Of a DNA stretch of 64,000 nt, positions 16,878-24,863 are shown piece by piece. Source of the DNA: an uncultured Muribaculaceae bacterium (GTDB lineage Bacteria; Bacteroidota; Bacteroidia; Bacteroidales; Muribaculaceae); contig CAJTWH010000009.1 of the NCBI GenBank assembly GCA_910579995.1, positions 1 to 64,000 of the forward strand, given 5' to 3'. The translations under genes were made by a program, and so were the position numbers. The first letter of the stretch is position 1; each line of letters opens with the position of its first letter. A model generated the notes under the pieces. It saw only the letters and a program-made list of their open reading frames with translations. It was not told the origin of the DNA and made no database searches.

Positions 16878-19661
16878 ATGAAATACCATCTGATCTTGGC
16901 GGCCTTGGTGCTCGCCGTGGCAGCTTCAGAGGCAAAGGCAGCTGATACCGAGGTGATGTATCTCTCCGGTAAGGACGCCGACGACCCCGTCGAATGGCAA
17001 TTCCGCTGCTCAGAAGGCATGAATTCGGGCAAATGGACTACAATCGGTGTACCCTCATGCTGGGAGCAGCAGGGCTTCGGAGCATATACCTACGGTCGTT
17101 TCTATCTCGATAAAAAAGCAAGTCCGAGCTCGGAGACAGGCGAATATCGCCGCACTTTCGATGTGCCTGCCGATTGGTGGGGCAAGACCGTACGTCTTGT
17201 GTTCGAAGGTGTTATGACCGACGCCTCAGTCAAGATAAACGGCAAGAGTGCGGGCGATGTCCATCAAGGGGCGTTCACGGCTTTCAGTTATGATATATCG
17301 CGCCTGCTGAAATACGGCAAAGAAAACACCATCGATGTATTTGTAAAGAAAGAGTCAGACAACAAATCTGTCAATGCGGCCGAGCGACGTGCCGACTGGT
17401 GGCTCTTCGGCGGTATCTACAGGCCGGTATATTTAGAGGTGCTTCCTGCGAAGCATATATCCAAGGTAATGACCGACGCCAAGGCCGACGGCACTCTCAA
17501 TCTGCGCCTGACTACGAGCAGACTGCCTGCCGGTGCTTCATTGACGGCTGAAATCGACGGCGCTCAGACGCAAGTGGTCGGTTTGTCGGCAGGCTCTGAG
17601 CATGATGTCAGTTTCTCCTTCGGCAATGTCAAGCGATGGGATCCCGAGCACCCCAATCTCTATAATCTGCGCCTCACCCTTAAAGACAGCAAGGGGCGGG
17701 AGATTCACTCTGTAAATCAGAAAGTAGGCTTCCGCACGCTCGAATTTATGCCGCGCGACGGTTTTTATCTCAACGGCACCCGTCTTGTGATGAAAGGCGT
17801 AAACCGCCATTGCTTCTATCCCGAGACCGGGCGCGCCACATCGCGCAGCCGTGACCTTGAAGATGTGAGACTGCTCAAAGGCATGAACGCCAACGCTATC
17901 CGCTCGCACTATCAGCCCGACAGACACCTGCTTGAACTATGCGATTCGCTCGGCCTGCTCTATTTCGACGAACTTGCAGGCTGGCAGGACCCTTACGACA
18001 ATACCGTAGGTCCGAAGATTCTCACAGAGATGATAGAGCACGACGCGAATCATCCGTCGGTCTTCGCTTGGGGCAACGGCAATGAGGGCGGCTTTAACTA
18101 TTCATTACTGCCACTATATGAGCAACTTGACATACAGGGACGCAAGGTGGCACATCCGTGGTCGCTCAAAGACGGCCTCGACACCCACCATTATCCCGCC
18201 TACCAGACCGGCGTGGCTCGCTTTGTCAACGGCTATCAGGTATTCATGCCTACCGAATTTCTTCATTCCCAATTCGATAAAGGCGGCGGCGCCTCTCTCG
18301 ACGATTTCTGGGCAAACTGGTCGCAGAGCCCGCTCTTTGCCGGCGGTTTTATCTGGGCGATGGTCGACGAGGGTGTAATGCGCACCGATATCGGAAAGAT
18401 TGACACCAACGAAGGAAACGCCCCCGACGGTATCGTAGGGCCGCACCGCGAGAAAGAGGGCTCATGGTATACGATACGCGATGTATGGTCGCCTCTTCAG
18501 ATTGCGCCGCTTACGGTGCGCCGCGGCAGAGTGCCGGTTTTGAATATCACAAACAGGTCGCTCTTCTCGTCTCTTGGCGAGTATTCGCTTTGCTATGAGG
18601 TGCTGGCGGCCTCGTTGGATAAAGGCGAAAAGGTGTTGGCTTCAGGACGTGTGGATTTGAAAGACGCAATGCCCGGCGAGGCTGTGAACGTAGGCCTCGG
18701 CAATAGCGGAGATTTCAGTCAAGGCGATTTTCTGAGGCTGACATTTCTCGACAGCAAGGCCGATACCGTAAACGTGTCCACATATCCAATGCTCTATGCC
18801 GATGAGTTTTATAAGGAAAACATTCACCCGGCGTCGGCAGGAAAAGCTTCTGTCGAGGGCTATACTCTCAAAAGCGGCGATGTGACGGCAGAGATAGACC
18901 CGGCAACCGGCTATCTGTCAAGAGTGACGCGCGGAGGCCGTGTGATACCTTTCGGCAAGGGCCCCGTGCCTGTCGGCATGAAGATGTCGCTTTCGTGCAT
19001 ACAGGTTGATGACAGCGGCGATACCGCCAAGATTATCGCCCGCTACAAAGGCGCTGTCGATTCGATAGTGTGGAGCATGACGCCCGACGGTCAGCTCGGC
19101 CTTGACATACTCATGCTTAAGAGCAAGAACGGCAATGGCTATGAGGGAGAGTTTGTCGACAAGACAATACGCAATTTCGGCTTTAGTTTTTCTTATCCCG
19201 AAGAACTGTGCACCGGCATGACATGGGTGGGCAAAGGCCCTTACCGGGTATGGCGCAACCGTCGCCGGGGCACCAATTACGGCCTTTGGCATAAAGACTA
19301 CAACAATACCGTCACCGGGCAATGGGACGAAGGCTCGGTATATCCGGAGTTCAAGGGCTATCATGCCAATATCTATGAGGCGCGCGTAGAGTCGGAAAAA
19401 TCGCCGTTTACCGTCCGAAGCGAGACCGACGGCCTCTATCTGCGCATGTTTACTCCGGAAGAGCCTCGGCCCGGGGAGCGGGTGTCGCGCACGATGACGC
19501 CTTTCCCCGAGGGCGATGTATCGTTCTTGCTCGACATACCGCCTATCCGCTCATATAAACCTCTTGAGCAGCTCGGTCCGGGCGGAATAGCTCCAAACGT
19601 GCGTATCAACAAGGGCGACGACGGTATTCGCCTCAAGCTATGGTTAGATTTCTCGGAATAA
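16878..19661 (+). CDS. Glycoside hydrolase family 2 (beta-galactosidase-like), exported
   Basis: This 927-residue enzyme has a signal peptide (residues 1-21). The LacZ-like order of domains is visible: jelly-roll sugar-binding domain ('YRRTFDVPADWWGKTVRLVFEG'), immunoglobulin-like domain, TIM barrel ('NRHCFYPETGRA'), then the C-terminal small-chain region. The acid/base is predicted at E403 in 'WGNGNEGG' and the nucleophile at E460 in 'PTEFLHSQF', followed by 'FAGGFIWAMVDEG' (compare LacZ 'LQGGFVWDWVDQ'). The substrate cannot be read from the sequence. It is co-transcribed with the DUF362 fusion (1-nt gap) and ended by the terminator at 19664-19692. Confidence 0.92.
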   Translation: MKYHLILAALVLAVAASEAKAADTEVMYLSGKDADDPVEWQFRCSEGMNSGKWTTIGVPSCWEQQGFGAYTYGRFYLDKKASPSSETGEYRRTFDVPADWWGKTVRLVFEGVMTDASVKINGKSAGDVHQGAFTAFSYDISRLLKYGKENTIDVFVKKESDNKSVNAAERRADWWLFGGIYRPVYLEVLPAKHISKVMTDAKADGTLNLRLTTSRLPAGASLTAEIDGAQTQVVGLSAGSEHDVSFSFGNVKRWDPEHPNLYNLRLTLKDSKGREIHSVNQKVGFRTLEFMPRDGFYLNGTRLVMKGVNRHCFYPETGRATSRSRDLEDVRLLKGMNANAIRSHYQPDRHLLELCDSLGLLYFDELAGWQDPYDNTVGPKILTEMIEHDANHPSVFAWGNGNEGGFNYSLLPLYEQLDIQGRKVAHPWSLKDGLDTHHYPAYQTGVARFVNGYQVFMPTEFLHSQFDKGGGASLDDFWANWSQSPLFAGGFIWAMVDEGVMRTDIGKIDTNEGNAPDGIVGPHREKEGSWYTIRDVWSPLQIAPLTVRRGRVPVLNITNRSLFSSLGEYSLCYEVLAASLDKGEKVLASGRVDLKDAMPGEAVNVGLGNSGDFSQGDFLRLTFLDSKADTVNVSTYPMLYADEFYKENIHPASAGKASVEGYTLKSGDVTAEIDPATGYLSRVTRGGRVIPFGKGPVPVGMKMSLSCIQVDDSGDTAKIIARYKGAVDSIVWSMTPDGQLGLDILMLKSKNGNGYEGEFVDKTIRNFGFSFSYPEELCTGMTWVGKGPYRVWRNRRRGTNYGLWHKDYNNTVTGQWDEGSVYPEFKGYHANIYEARVESEKSPFTVRSETDGLYLRMFTPEEPRPGERVSRTMTPFPEGDVSFLLDIPPIRSYKPLEQLGPGGIAPNVRINKGDDGIRLKLWLDFSE

Positions 19662-19663
19662 AA

Positions 19664-19697
19664 ACAGGGTGCCACCTCGCGTGGTACCCTGTCTTTC
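19664..19697 (+). terminator. Terminator after GH2
   Basis: Stem acagggtgccac/gtggtaccctgt (19664-19675/19681-19692) with one mismatch, then tcttt. It lies 3 nt beyond the stop. Confidence 0.75.
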
Positions 19698-19727
19698 GGC
19701 TGGAAGCCCAATCATGATTTTTCCGTC

Positions 19728-20429
19728 TTATTGCGGAGCAGTTTCAGTATTTATAGACAGTGATGATATTTTTCCCGTGCCTTTGCAGGTGTTTATTCTG
19801 AAGTCGTCATCCATGCCGGTGATTATGGCATGTGCTATTGAGCTTTGGTCAAGTTTTAGCTCTTCAATCTTGCCGCGGGGGCATTTCAGTTCGTCGATAT
19901 TGCTCTGATATAAAAGAAGCCGCTTGTCTGTGTCTACGGTGAGTCTGTCATAGTCCAGATGGTGGAGTGCTACCGAATAATCCGCAGAAGAGATGTAATC
20001 CAAGGTCATGCCTGCGGGCAGCTCTATCGTGATGGGCCATGACTCATCGATGTAGAAGCCGTAGACGCTGTTCTTTTTCTCGGAGTCTATCCAATTCTCC
20101 GGGTCGATGGTCAACACAAGTGTTTCGCCCTGCAGCGACTGCGACAGTATCATGCCGAAGCCGGCTTCCGTATGCAGCACGGGTGCGGATATGGAGTCGC
20201 TTGTGGTGATGGTGATACCGTTGAAGTTGTGTATCCAGTATTCGTAGTCTGTCGGTTGGCTTGTCACTTTTATAGCCTTGAACTCTGCCGGTAATGCCAC
20301 TTCGGCAGATTCATCCCAATGCGACTTAATGCCGCAGTTGTCGCGGGTTTTCATCGTGGCCGCTCCGGTCACTGTCAAGGCAAGTCCTGCCAGAAAGGCA
20401 CCACCGATAATATATGTGCTGAGTTTCAT
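19728..20429 (-). CDS. Membrane-anchored beta-rich protein in ABC transporter operon
   Basis: This 233-residue protein has one N-terminal hydrophobic segment (residues 5-25) and a long beta-rich, Asp/Thr/Ser-rich extracytoplasmic part. The pattern of short repeated strands ('KLDQSSIAHAIITG', 'DYSVALHHLDYDRLTV') resembles the GIN/DUF2807 adhesin-like heads of Bacteroidetes, but I am not certain of the family. It overlaps the GntR regulator gene by 4 nt and is the last gene of the operon with the ABC transporter. Confidence 0.6.
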   Translation of the reverse strand: MKLSTYIIGGAFLAGLALTVTGAATMKTRDNCGIKSHWDESAEVALPAEFKAIKVTSQPTDYEYWIHNFNGITITTSDSISAPVLHTEAGFGMILSQSLQGETLVLTIDPENWIDSEKKNSVYGFYIDESWPITIELPAGMTLDYISSADYSVALHHLDYDRLTVDTDKRLLLYQSNIDELKCPRGKIEELKLDQSSIAHAIITGMDDDFRINTCKGTGKISSLSINTETAPQ

Positions 20430-20800
20430 GATTTGTTCGTTTTTAGATAGTTTTCATACATCATGCCGATTTCTTTAGGCGTTATGCCCAGCAGCATGAG
20501 TTGACGGAAGAAATAGTCGGTCTCTTCGTTGAGGAAGGTCTGCTTTTTCTCGGCGCTTACTTTCTGCATTGCGTCGTCGCAGATGAAGAAGCCGACACCG
20601 CGCTTGTTGAAGATAACTCCGAGCCGCTCGAGGTGGTCGTAGCTGCGCATTACAGTGTTGGCATTCACCTCAAGCGAGGCGGCATATTCGCGCACCGACG
20701 GTATCCGCGCACCGGCGGCGAGAGTGCCGGCAAGCACTTGGTCGCATATCATATCGGCGATCTGAAGATAGATGGCCTTGTTGTTTTCCTTGAATATCAT
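20426..20800 (-). CDS. GntR-family repressor, YtrA type
   Basis: This 124-residue regulator has an N-terminal winged helix ('GARIPSVREYAASLEVNANTVMRSYDHLERLGV', about residues 30-65) and a short C-terminal tail in place of a large effector domain. This is the YtrA subfamily pattern, which typically controls an ABC transporter in its own operon. Here the transporter genes lie directly upstream. A matching inverted repeat at 22501-22524 overlaps the operon promoter, so autoregulation is likely. Confidence 0.88.
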   Translation of the reverse strand: MIFKENNKAIYLQIADMICDQVLAGTLAAGARIPSVREYAASLEVNANTVMRSYDHLERLGVIFNKRGVGFFICDDAMQKVSAEKKQTFLNEETDYFFRQLMLLGITPKEIGMMYENYLKTNKS

Positions 20801-20805
20801 GGCGT

Positions 20806-21645
20806 TTACCAGCGTTTTATGATTTCTGACTCGCGCAGACGAATGAATGACAGGATATAATTGAATCCGGCTATCGCGAGAGTGCAGCAGATAAAGAGGT
20901 TCACGGTGAGATCTTTGTCGTCGATTCCGAACGGACCGCTTTCGATATAATATCCTGCGGTGTGATAGGAGTCAATTACCAAGAACCAAGCCCATAGATA
21001 TATGCAATATATTACAAAGAGACTTGCCGTGGTCTTTATAAGCGAGTGGCGTGCCCATACTATAGAGCCGAGGAAGTAGAACGACTGCGCGAAAACGAAT
21101 AGCGACAGAATCATTACGCTTGCGCTTTTGAAAAGTCCGGCTTCGGAGGGATGGAAAAGGATATTGCACCAATCAAGAGGCCGCACATCTACGCCGTAGG
21201 CTATAGATGTGAATGCCACCCTCACCCAGTCGGCGAACACCGCCACAAGGAAATATAGCAATATAAAGCCCGGCACTGTTATAATCCATCGGCACAGGAA
21301 TTTCTCGAACTGCGAGGCCGGGAGCATTAGAGAAGCCAATGCGCTCTTGGGGTCTGACATGGTCTTGAATGAGTTGGAGGCTGTGATACATCCTATTATA
21401 AATAGGCCGGCAGTCATCCACCCGAGCAATGTCATGGCAATGATATGGTTGTAAGTCTTGAGGTCGTCCTGAGAATTATAATACCTGAGGCTGTTGGCGT
21501 TGAACACAGCGCAGAGCACTGTGATAGCCACGAGTATGCCTCCGAGGGCTAAAAGTCCGGTCAGCAGTGAATTGCGTTTCGAGGCGAAGTCGAACTTCAG
21601 GAGCGCTGCCATGCGTTTGAGGCTGAATATCTGATTGTTGCTCAT
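20806..21645 (-). CDS. ABC transporter permease
   Basis: This is a 279-residue membrane protein with about six hydrophobic segments (near residues 32-52, 72-92, 115-140, 170-195, 205-225 and 245-265). It has the ABC-2-like look of small YtrC/D-type permeases. It overlaps the ATPase gene by 4 nt (ATGA), so two permease chains may pair with two ATPase chains. The substrate is unknown; relatives export cell-wall-active peptides or respond to envelope stress. Confidence 0.85.
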   Translation of the reverse strand: MSNNQIFSLKRMAALLKFDFASKRNSLLTGLLALGGILVAITVLCAVFNANSLRYYNSQDDLKTYNHIIAMTLLGWMTAGLFIIGCITASNSFKTMSDPKSALASLMLPASQFEKFLCRWIITVPGFILLYFLVAVFADWVRVAFTSIAYGVDVRPLDWCNILFHPSEAGLFKSASVMILSLFVFAQSFYFLGSIVWARHSLIKTTASLFVIYCIYLWAWFLVIDSYHTAGYYIESGPFGIDDKDLTVNLFICCTLAIAGFNYILSFIRLRESEIIKRW

Positions 21646-22496
21646 TGCTCTGCGGATTTATGGGTGAATATCAGCTTGATTTTCTCGGGGTTCGATATGG
21701 CGAACTCGAAAAGCGTCTCGAGGTTGAGCTCGGTTTCTTCATCGTCGGTGTTTGGCAATATCACCTCAGAGCCGCCGAGAGCCTGCTTGGCATAAAGAGC
21801 CGACTCTATAGCAGCCTTCGAGTCAGTGGTGGTGAATTTAAGCTTGCGTGAAATATCGATGACGCTCTCGTTGAGCAGGGGTGAGGCCTCGTTCATTATC
21901 ACCACATGGTCGAGCAGGCTGTCGATGTCGCGCACCTGATGTGTGGAGATGATTATGGAGCGGTCGTCGTTCATGTTCTGCGCTATAAAGCGGCGGAAGG
22001 CGCTCTTGCCCGGTATGTCGAGGCCGTTGGTGGGTTCGTCCATAAGTATGAGCGGTGTGTTGCAGGCAAGGGCGAAGCTCATGTATACTTTCTTTTTCTG
22101 ACCCATCGACAGCGCTCCGAGATTTACATCCGGGTCCATGTCGAATACCTCGAGATGACGCTGCATGTCGGCTTCGGAGAAGCGGGGATAGAAAGGAGCG
22201 TTTGCCTTCACGTAATCTTTCAGCTTTATGGCCGGCAGAGTGAATTCTTCTGATACCATAAAAATATCAGAAAGCGTCTCTGGCAATCGACGTCGTGTGT
22301 CAATGCCTTGGTAGAGTACATGGCCCTCGGAGGGGGTGAGTGCTCCGGCGATAAGATAGAGCAGGGTAGACTTGCCTGCGCCGTTGCGGCCGAGCAGACC
22401 GTAGACGCCGCCACGGCCTATCTCAAGAGAGAAGTCGTCGAGCACCGGACGGCTCTTGCGGCGGTAAGCAAAGGTGAGATTGCAGATTTTTAGCAT
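21642..22496 (-). CDS. ABC transporter ATP-binding protein
   Basis: This 284-residue ATPase has Walker A 'GLLGRNGAGKSTLL', Q-loop region 'MVSEEF', signature 'LGALSMGQKKKVYMS', Walker B 'LILMDEPTNGLD' and H-loop 'IISTHQVRD'. The signature reads LSMGQ in place of LSGGQ. A C-terminal extension (about 220-284) is usual for ABC-2 exporters. The chosen ATG at 22494-22496 (MLKICNLTFAYRR) is preferred over the frame start at 22523, because the operator and promoter lie within the longer extension. Confidence 0.9.
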   Translation of the reverse strand: MLKICNLTFAYRRKSRPVLDDFSLEIGRGGVYGLLGRNGAGKSTLLYLIAGALTPSEGHVLYQGIDTRRRLPETLSDIFMVSEEFTLPAIKLKDYVKANAPFYPRFSEADMQRHLEVFDMDPDVNLGALSMGQKKKVYMSFALACNTPLILMDEPTNGLDIPGKSAFRRFIAQNMNDDRSIIISTHQVRDIDSLLDHVVIMNEASPLLNESVIDISRKLKFTTTDSKAAIESALYAKQALGGSEVILPNTDDEETELNLETLFEFAISNPEKIKLIFTHKSAEQ

Positions 22497-22500
22497 ATTT

Positions 22501-22558
22501 AGTGTATTAGTATAATAGTACACTGCAAAGTGTATGCACTATTTCTGAATCCACCAAA
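22501..22558 (-). promoter_or_regulatory. Promoter and YtrA-type operator of the ABC operon
   Basis: Inverted repeat AGTGTA (22501-22506), 12 nt, TACACT (22519-22524), then gcaa and a further AGTGTA (22529-22534). From memory, YtrA-type regulators bind AGTGTA-N13-TACACT. On the minus strand the third half-site lies within the -7 box (ACACTTTG, 22526-22533), with TTTG at 22555-22558 as -33 (21 nt spacing). Binding would block the promoter. Confidence 0.7.
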
Positions 22559-22637
22559 TTTTTTTGAAAAAATTTTTAATATGCGTGAACAATAGCGAAG
22601 TCCCGCTTGTTTGGATAATACAAAAACAAGAATAACT

Positions 22638-23219
22638 ATGGAACAGAAAAGTATCAAAGGTACACGTACCGAACATAATCTCCTCGCATCATTCGCCGGC
22701 GAAAGCCAGGCCCGCTCACGATATACTCTCTTTGCAGAGAAAGCAAAAGAAGAAGGCTACGAGCAGATAGCCGCAGTCTTCCTTGAGACTGCCGAGCAGG
22801 AGCTCAGCCACGCACGTATGTTCTTCTCTCTTCTTGAGGGCGGCACTGTGGAAATCACCGCAGGCTATCCTGCAGGCGTTGTAGGCGATACAGCCAAAAA
22901 CCTTGCCGAAGCAGCTGCCGGAGAGCGTGAGGAGTGGAGCGACCTCTATGAGAGTTTCGCAAAGACCGCTCAGGAAGAGGGCTTCCCTCAGATTGCCAAT
23001 GCCTATAAGCTTATCGCCAAGGTAGAGCAAATGCACGAGGCACGCTATCTCAAACTCCTTGAGCGTATGGAAAACGGCACTGTCTTCGAAGACGCCGAGC
23101 CGGTAGAATGGATGTGCCGCAAGTGTGGCTTCACCATCACTGCTAAATCAGCCCCCAAACGCTGCCCCGTATGCGGTATGCCTCAGGGTTGGTTTGAGCG
23201 CAAACCTCAGAATTATTAA
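22638..23219 (+). CDS. rbr: Rubrerythrin
   Basis: This non-haem diiron peroxidase reduces hydrogen peroxide in anaerobes. It has 193 residues. The N-terminal four-helix ferritin-like domain shows the ligands in 'ASFAGESQARSRY', 'ETAEQELSHARM' and 'AKVEQMHEARYL'. The C-terminal rubredoxin-like domain has CRKCG and CPVCG, which pass electrons to the diiron site. The start at 22638 (MEQKSIKGTRTEHNL) is the standard N-terminus; nine extra upstream codons are open but unlike the family. Its terminator lies 169 nt away, beyond repeat copy 2. Confidence 0.95.
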   Translation: MEQKSIKGTRTEHNLLASFAGESQARSRYTLFAEKAKEEGYEQIAAVFLETAEQELSHARMFFSLLEGGTVEITAGYPAGVVGDTAKNLAEAAAGEREEWSDLYESFAKTAQEEGFPQIANAYKLIAKVEQMHEARYLKLLERMENGTVFEDAEPVEWMCRKCGFTITAKSAPKRCPVCGMPQGWFERKPQNY

Positions 23220-23220
23220 T

Positions 23221-23370
23221 TCAAGTTTAGCAAGTTGCCATGCAACTTGAAGACTTGAGGTTTAATGCGCTTTCAGCACAGTTTATGCAGTTTAAAAAGT
23301 TTAATTAAAGTGTACTAAACTCATTAAACGTGTTAAACTCAAAATAAACAAGTTTCGCTCGCGAAACTTA
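23221..23370 (-). repeat. Two-hairpin intergenic repeat, copy 2
   Basis: Inverted copy of 13454-13609. It begins 2 nt after the rubrerythrin stop and is therefore probably transcribed as part of its 3' UTR. Both terminal hairpins are kept, with compensated changes in the loops (gcatggc against gcaaggc). A solitary half hairpin aagtttcgtaaacgaaactt lies nearby at 23438-23457. Confidence 0.8.
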
Positions 23371-23387
23371 TAATTTACATTTCATGA

Positions 23388-23435
23388 AAGCGGCCGTCTA
23401 CGCCTACGGGCAATATGACGGCCGCTTGTTTTTTT
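23388..23435 (+). terminator. Terminator of rubrerythrin
   Basis: Perfect 11-bp stem aagcggccgtc (23388-23398) / gacggccgctt (23417-23427), then gttttttt. Confidence 0.9.
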
Positions 23436-23647
23436 ACAAGTTTCGTAAACGAAACTTATCATTAATCTCGTTGCGAAATTAATAATATAGTGCCATGCGG
23501 CAAAATTTTTTTTGACTGATTTATACACTATTTAATTCTTTTGTTAAACATTAGTTAATGTGAATCAGCCGGTTAAACTTTGGGCGGAGTTCGGCGTCAA
23601 AGTAAGTGTAAATCGAAAACGAATAATTTAAAAACGACAGATAAGAT

Positions 23648-24160
23648 ATGAAAAAGATTGTAATTGCAACCCTCGCCCTCGTCGCCGGTATCGGCACCAC
23701 TTTCGCCCAGCAGCCTGCCAACACTTCAGCTTGCTGCCCCAACGGAAACAACGCAAAGCAGTGCGACGTGAAAGGCCGCAAGGCATGCGCCCCCAACCCC
23801 TTCGAAGGTCTCAACCTCACTGCCGAGCAGCAGACCAAGGTAGACGCTCTCAAGGCTGAGTGCAAGGCCGGCCGCGAGAAAGCACAGGCCGACAAGAAAG
23901 CCGACCGTCAGAAGCAGCGCAACGACCGTGCCGACGCCCGCAAGGCTCAGCGCACCGAAATGCTTGCCAAAGTGAAGGCAATCCTCACCCCCGAGCAGTA
24001 TGTGCAGTTTCTTGAGAACAACTTCGTAAACGGCGACAACGCTCCCCAAGGCGCTCCCGGCAAACTCGCCAAGAACGACCGCCGCAAAGCCGACAAAGGC
24101 CAGCGCCCCGCCCGCAAAGGCGACAAAGCTCAGCAGACCCAGCGCCCAGAGAGCAAGTAA
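23648..24160 (+). CDS. Spy/CpxP-like periplasmic protein (DUF4890 type)
   Basis: This 170-residue protein has a signal peptide (1-20, ending TTFAQ). The mature part is helical and very basic, with the LTxxQ-like marks 'LNLTAEQQTKVDALKAEC' and 'AILTPEQYVQFLEN', the signature of the Spy/CpxP chaperone group. Four Cys lie in the first part (ACCPNG, QCDVKGRKAC). The C-terminal 35 residues are Lys/Arg/Ala/Gln-rich and disordered. The likely role is envelope stress protection or chaperoning (inference). A long leader precedes it, with an AAACTTTG box at 23575-23582. Confidence 0.8.
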   Translation: MKKIVIATLALVAGIGTTFAQQPANTSACCPNGNNAKQCDVKGRKACAPNPFEGLNLTAEQQTKVDALKAECKAGREKAQADKKADRQKQRNDRADARKAQRTEMLAKVKAILTPEQYVQFLENNFVNGDNAPQGAPGKLAKNDRRKADKGQRPARKGDKAQQTQRPESK

Positions 24161-24178
24161 AAATCTTTAAATTAGAAA

Positions 24179-24220
24179 AATACGGCAATAGAATAAGTTC
24201 TGTTGCCGTATTTGTTTTTT
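24179..24220 (+). terminator. Terminator after the Spy-like gene
   Basis: Perfect stem aatacggcaa (24179-24188) / ttgccgtatt (24203-24212), then tgtttttt. Confidence 0.85.
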
Positions 24221-24238
24221 CATTGTGCTTGTCATGAT

Positions 24239-24859
24239 TTACCACGAAATTACTGTACCCAATTGGATACCGTCAGGCCAAACACGGCTTGGAGACCATG
24301 TCTCTGTCAGGATTTTATATTTGGAAGTTTGAGATTGTGATGAAATCTGTTCGGCGTATGCATGCATAGTAACATTGTTCTCAGAATATTCATATTCTGT
24401 CATTATGATAAACACATCGTCATCAATACGTAAAAAGATTCTACCATCCCAATTTTCCGGATATGATAACGTGTAGTCAATGCTGCCAAATATTATTATA
24501 GGTCCATATTGTTTATCGTTTTCGAGATATGCTCCATAAAAACCGAATGATAAAGAAGAGTATGGATATAATGTATGGCTAAAGCTGCCGTCTTTATTAT
24601 AGAAATAAATTTGCGTAGGCTTGGAGTCGGCTATTTCGTAAGTATAGCCGTTAAACTCTATTGAAATATTTTTGTCAGTGAACGAGCCGGGGGTATCTTG
24701 TAAGAGTAGATTATTACCATCCGAATCCTGAATGGCAAAACCGAAAACCCGTCCGCACACCCTGTCACAATCAATAAGCTCAGGCTCTTTAGTGTCTTCG
24801 CACGAAGCCAGCGTCAATGAGATGGCCCAGATGATTAACAACAATATTTTTTTCAACAT
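24239..24859 (-). CDS. Lipoprotein next to the C10 protease
   Basis: This 206-residue lipoprotein has the lipobox 'TLASC' (Cys20) followed by EDTKE, an acid-rich start of the mature chain that fits surface export. The rest is beta-rich ('IYFYNKDGSFSHTLYPYSS', 'IIIFGSIDYTLSYPENWDG'). I do not recognise a family. It follows the C10 protease by 4 nt and shares its AT-rich composition. Genes in this place beside streptopain-like proteases are often inhibitors that protect the producer, which is the likeliest guess. Confidence 0.6.
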   Translation of the reverse strand: MLKKILLLIIWAISLTLASCEDTKEPELIDCDRVCGRVFGFAIQDSDGNNLLLQDTPGSFTDKNISIEFNGYTYEIADSKPTQIYFYNKDGSFSHTLYPYSSLSFGFYGAYLENDKQYGPIIIFGSIDYTLSYPENWDGRIFLRIDDDVFIIMTEYEYSENNVTMHAYAEQISSQSQTSKYKILTETWSPSRVWPDGIQLGTVISW

Positions 24860-24863
24860 AGCT

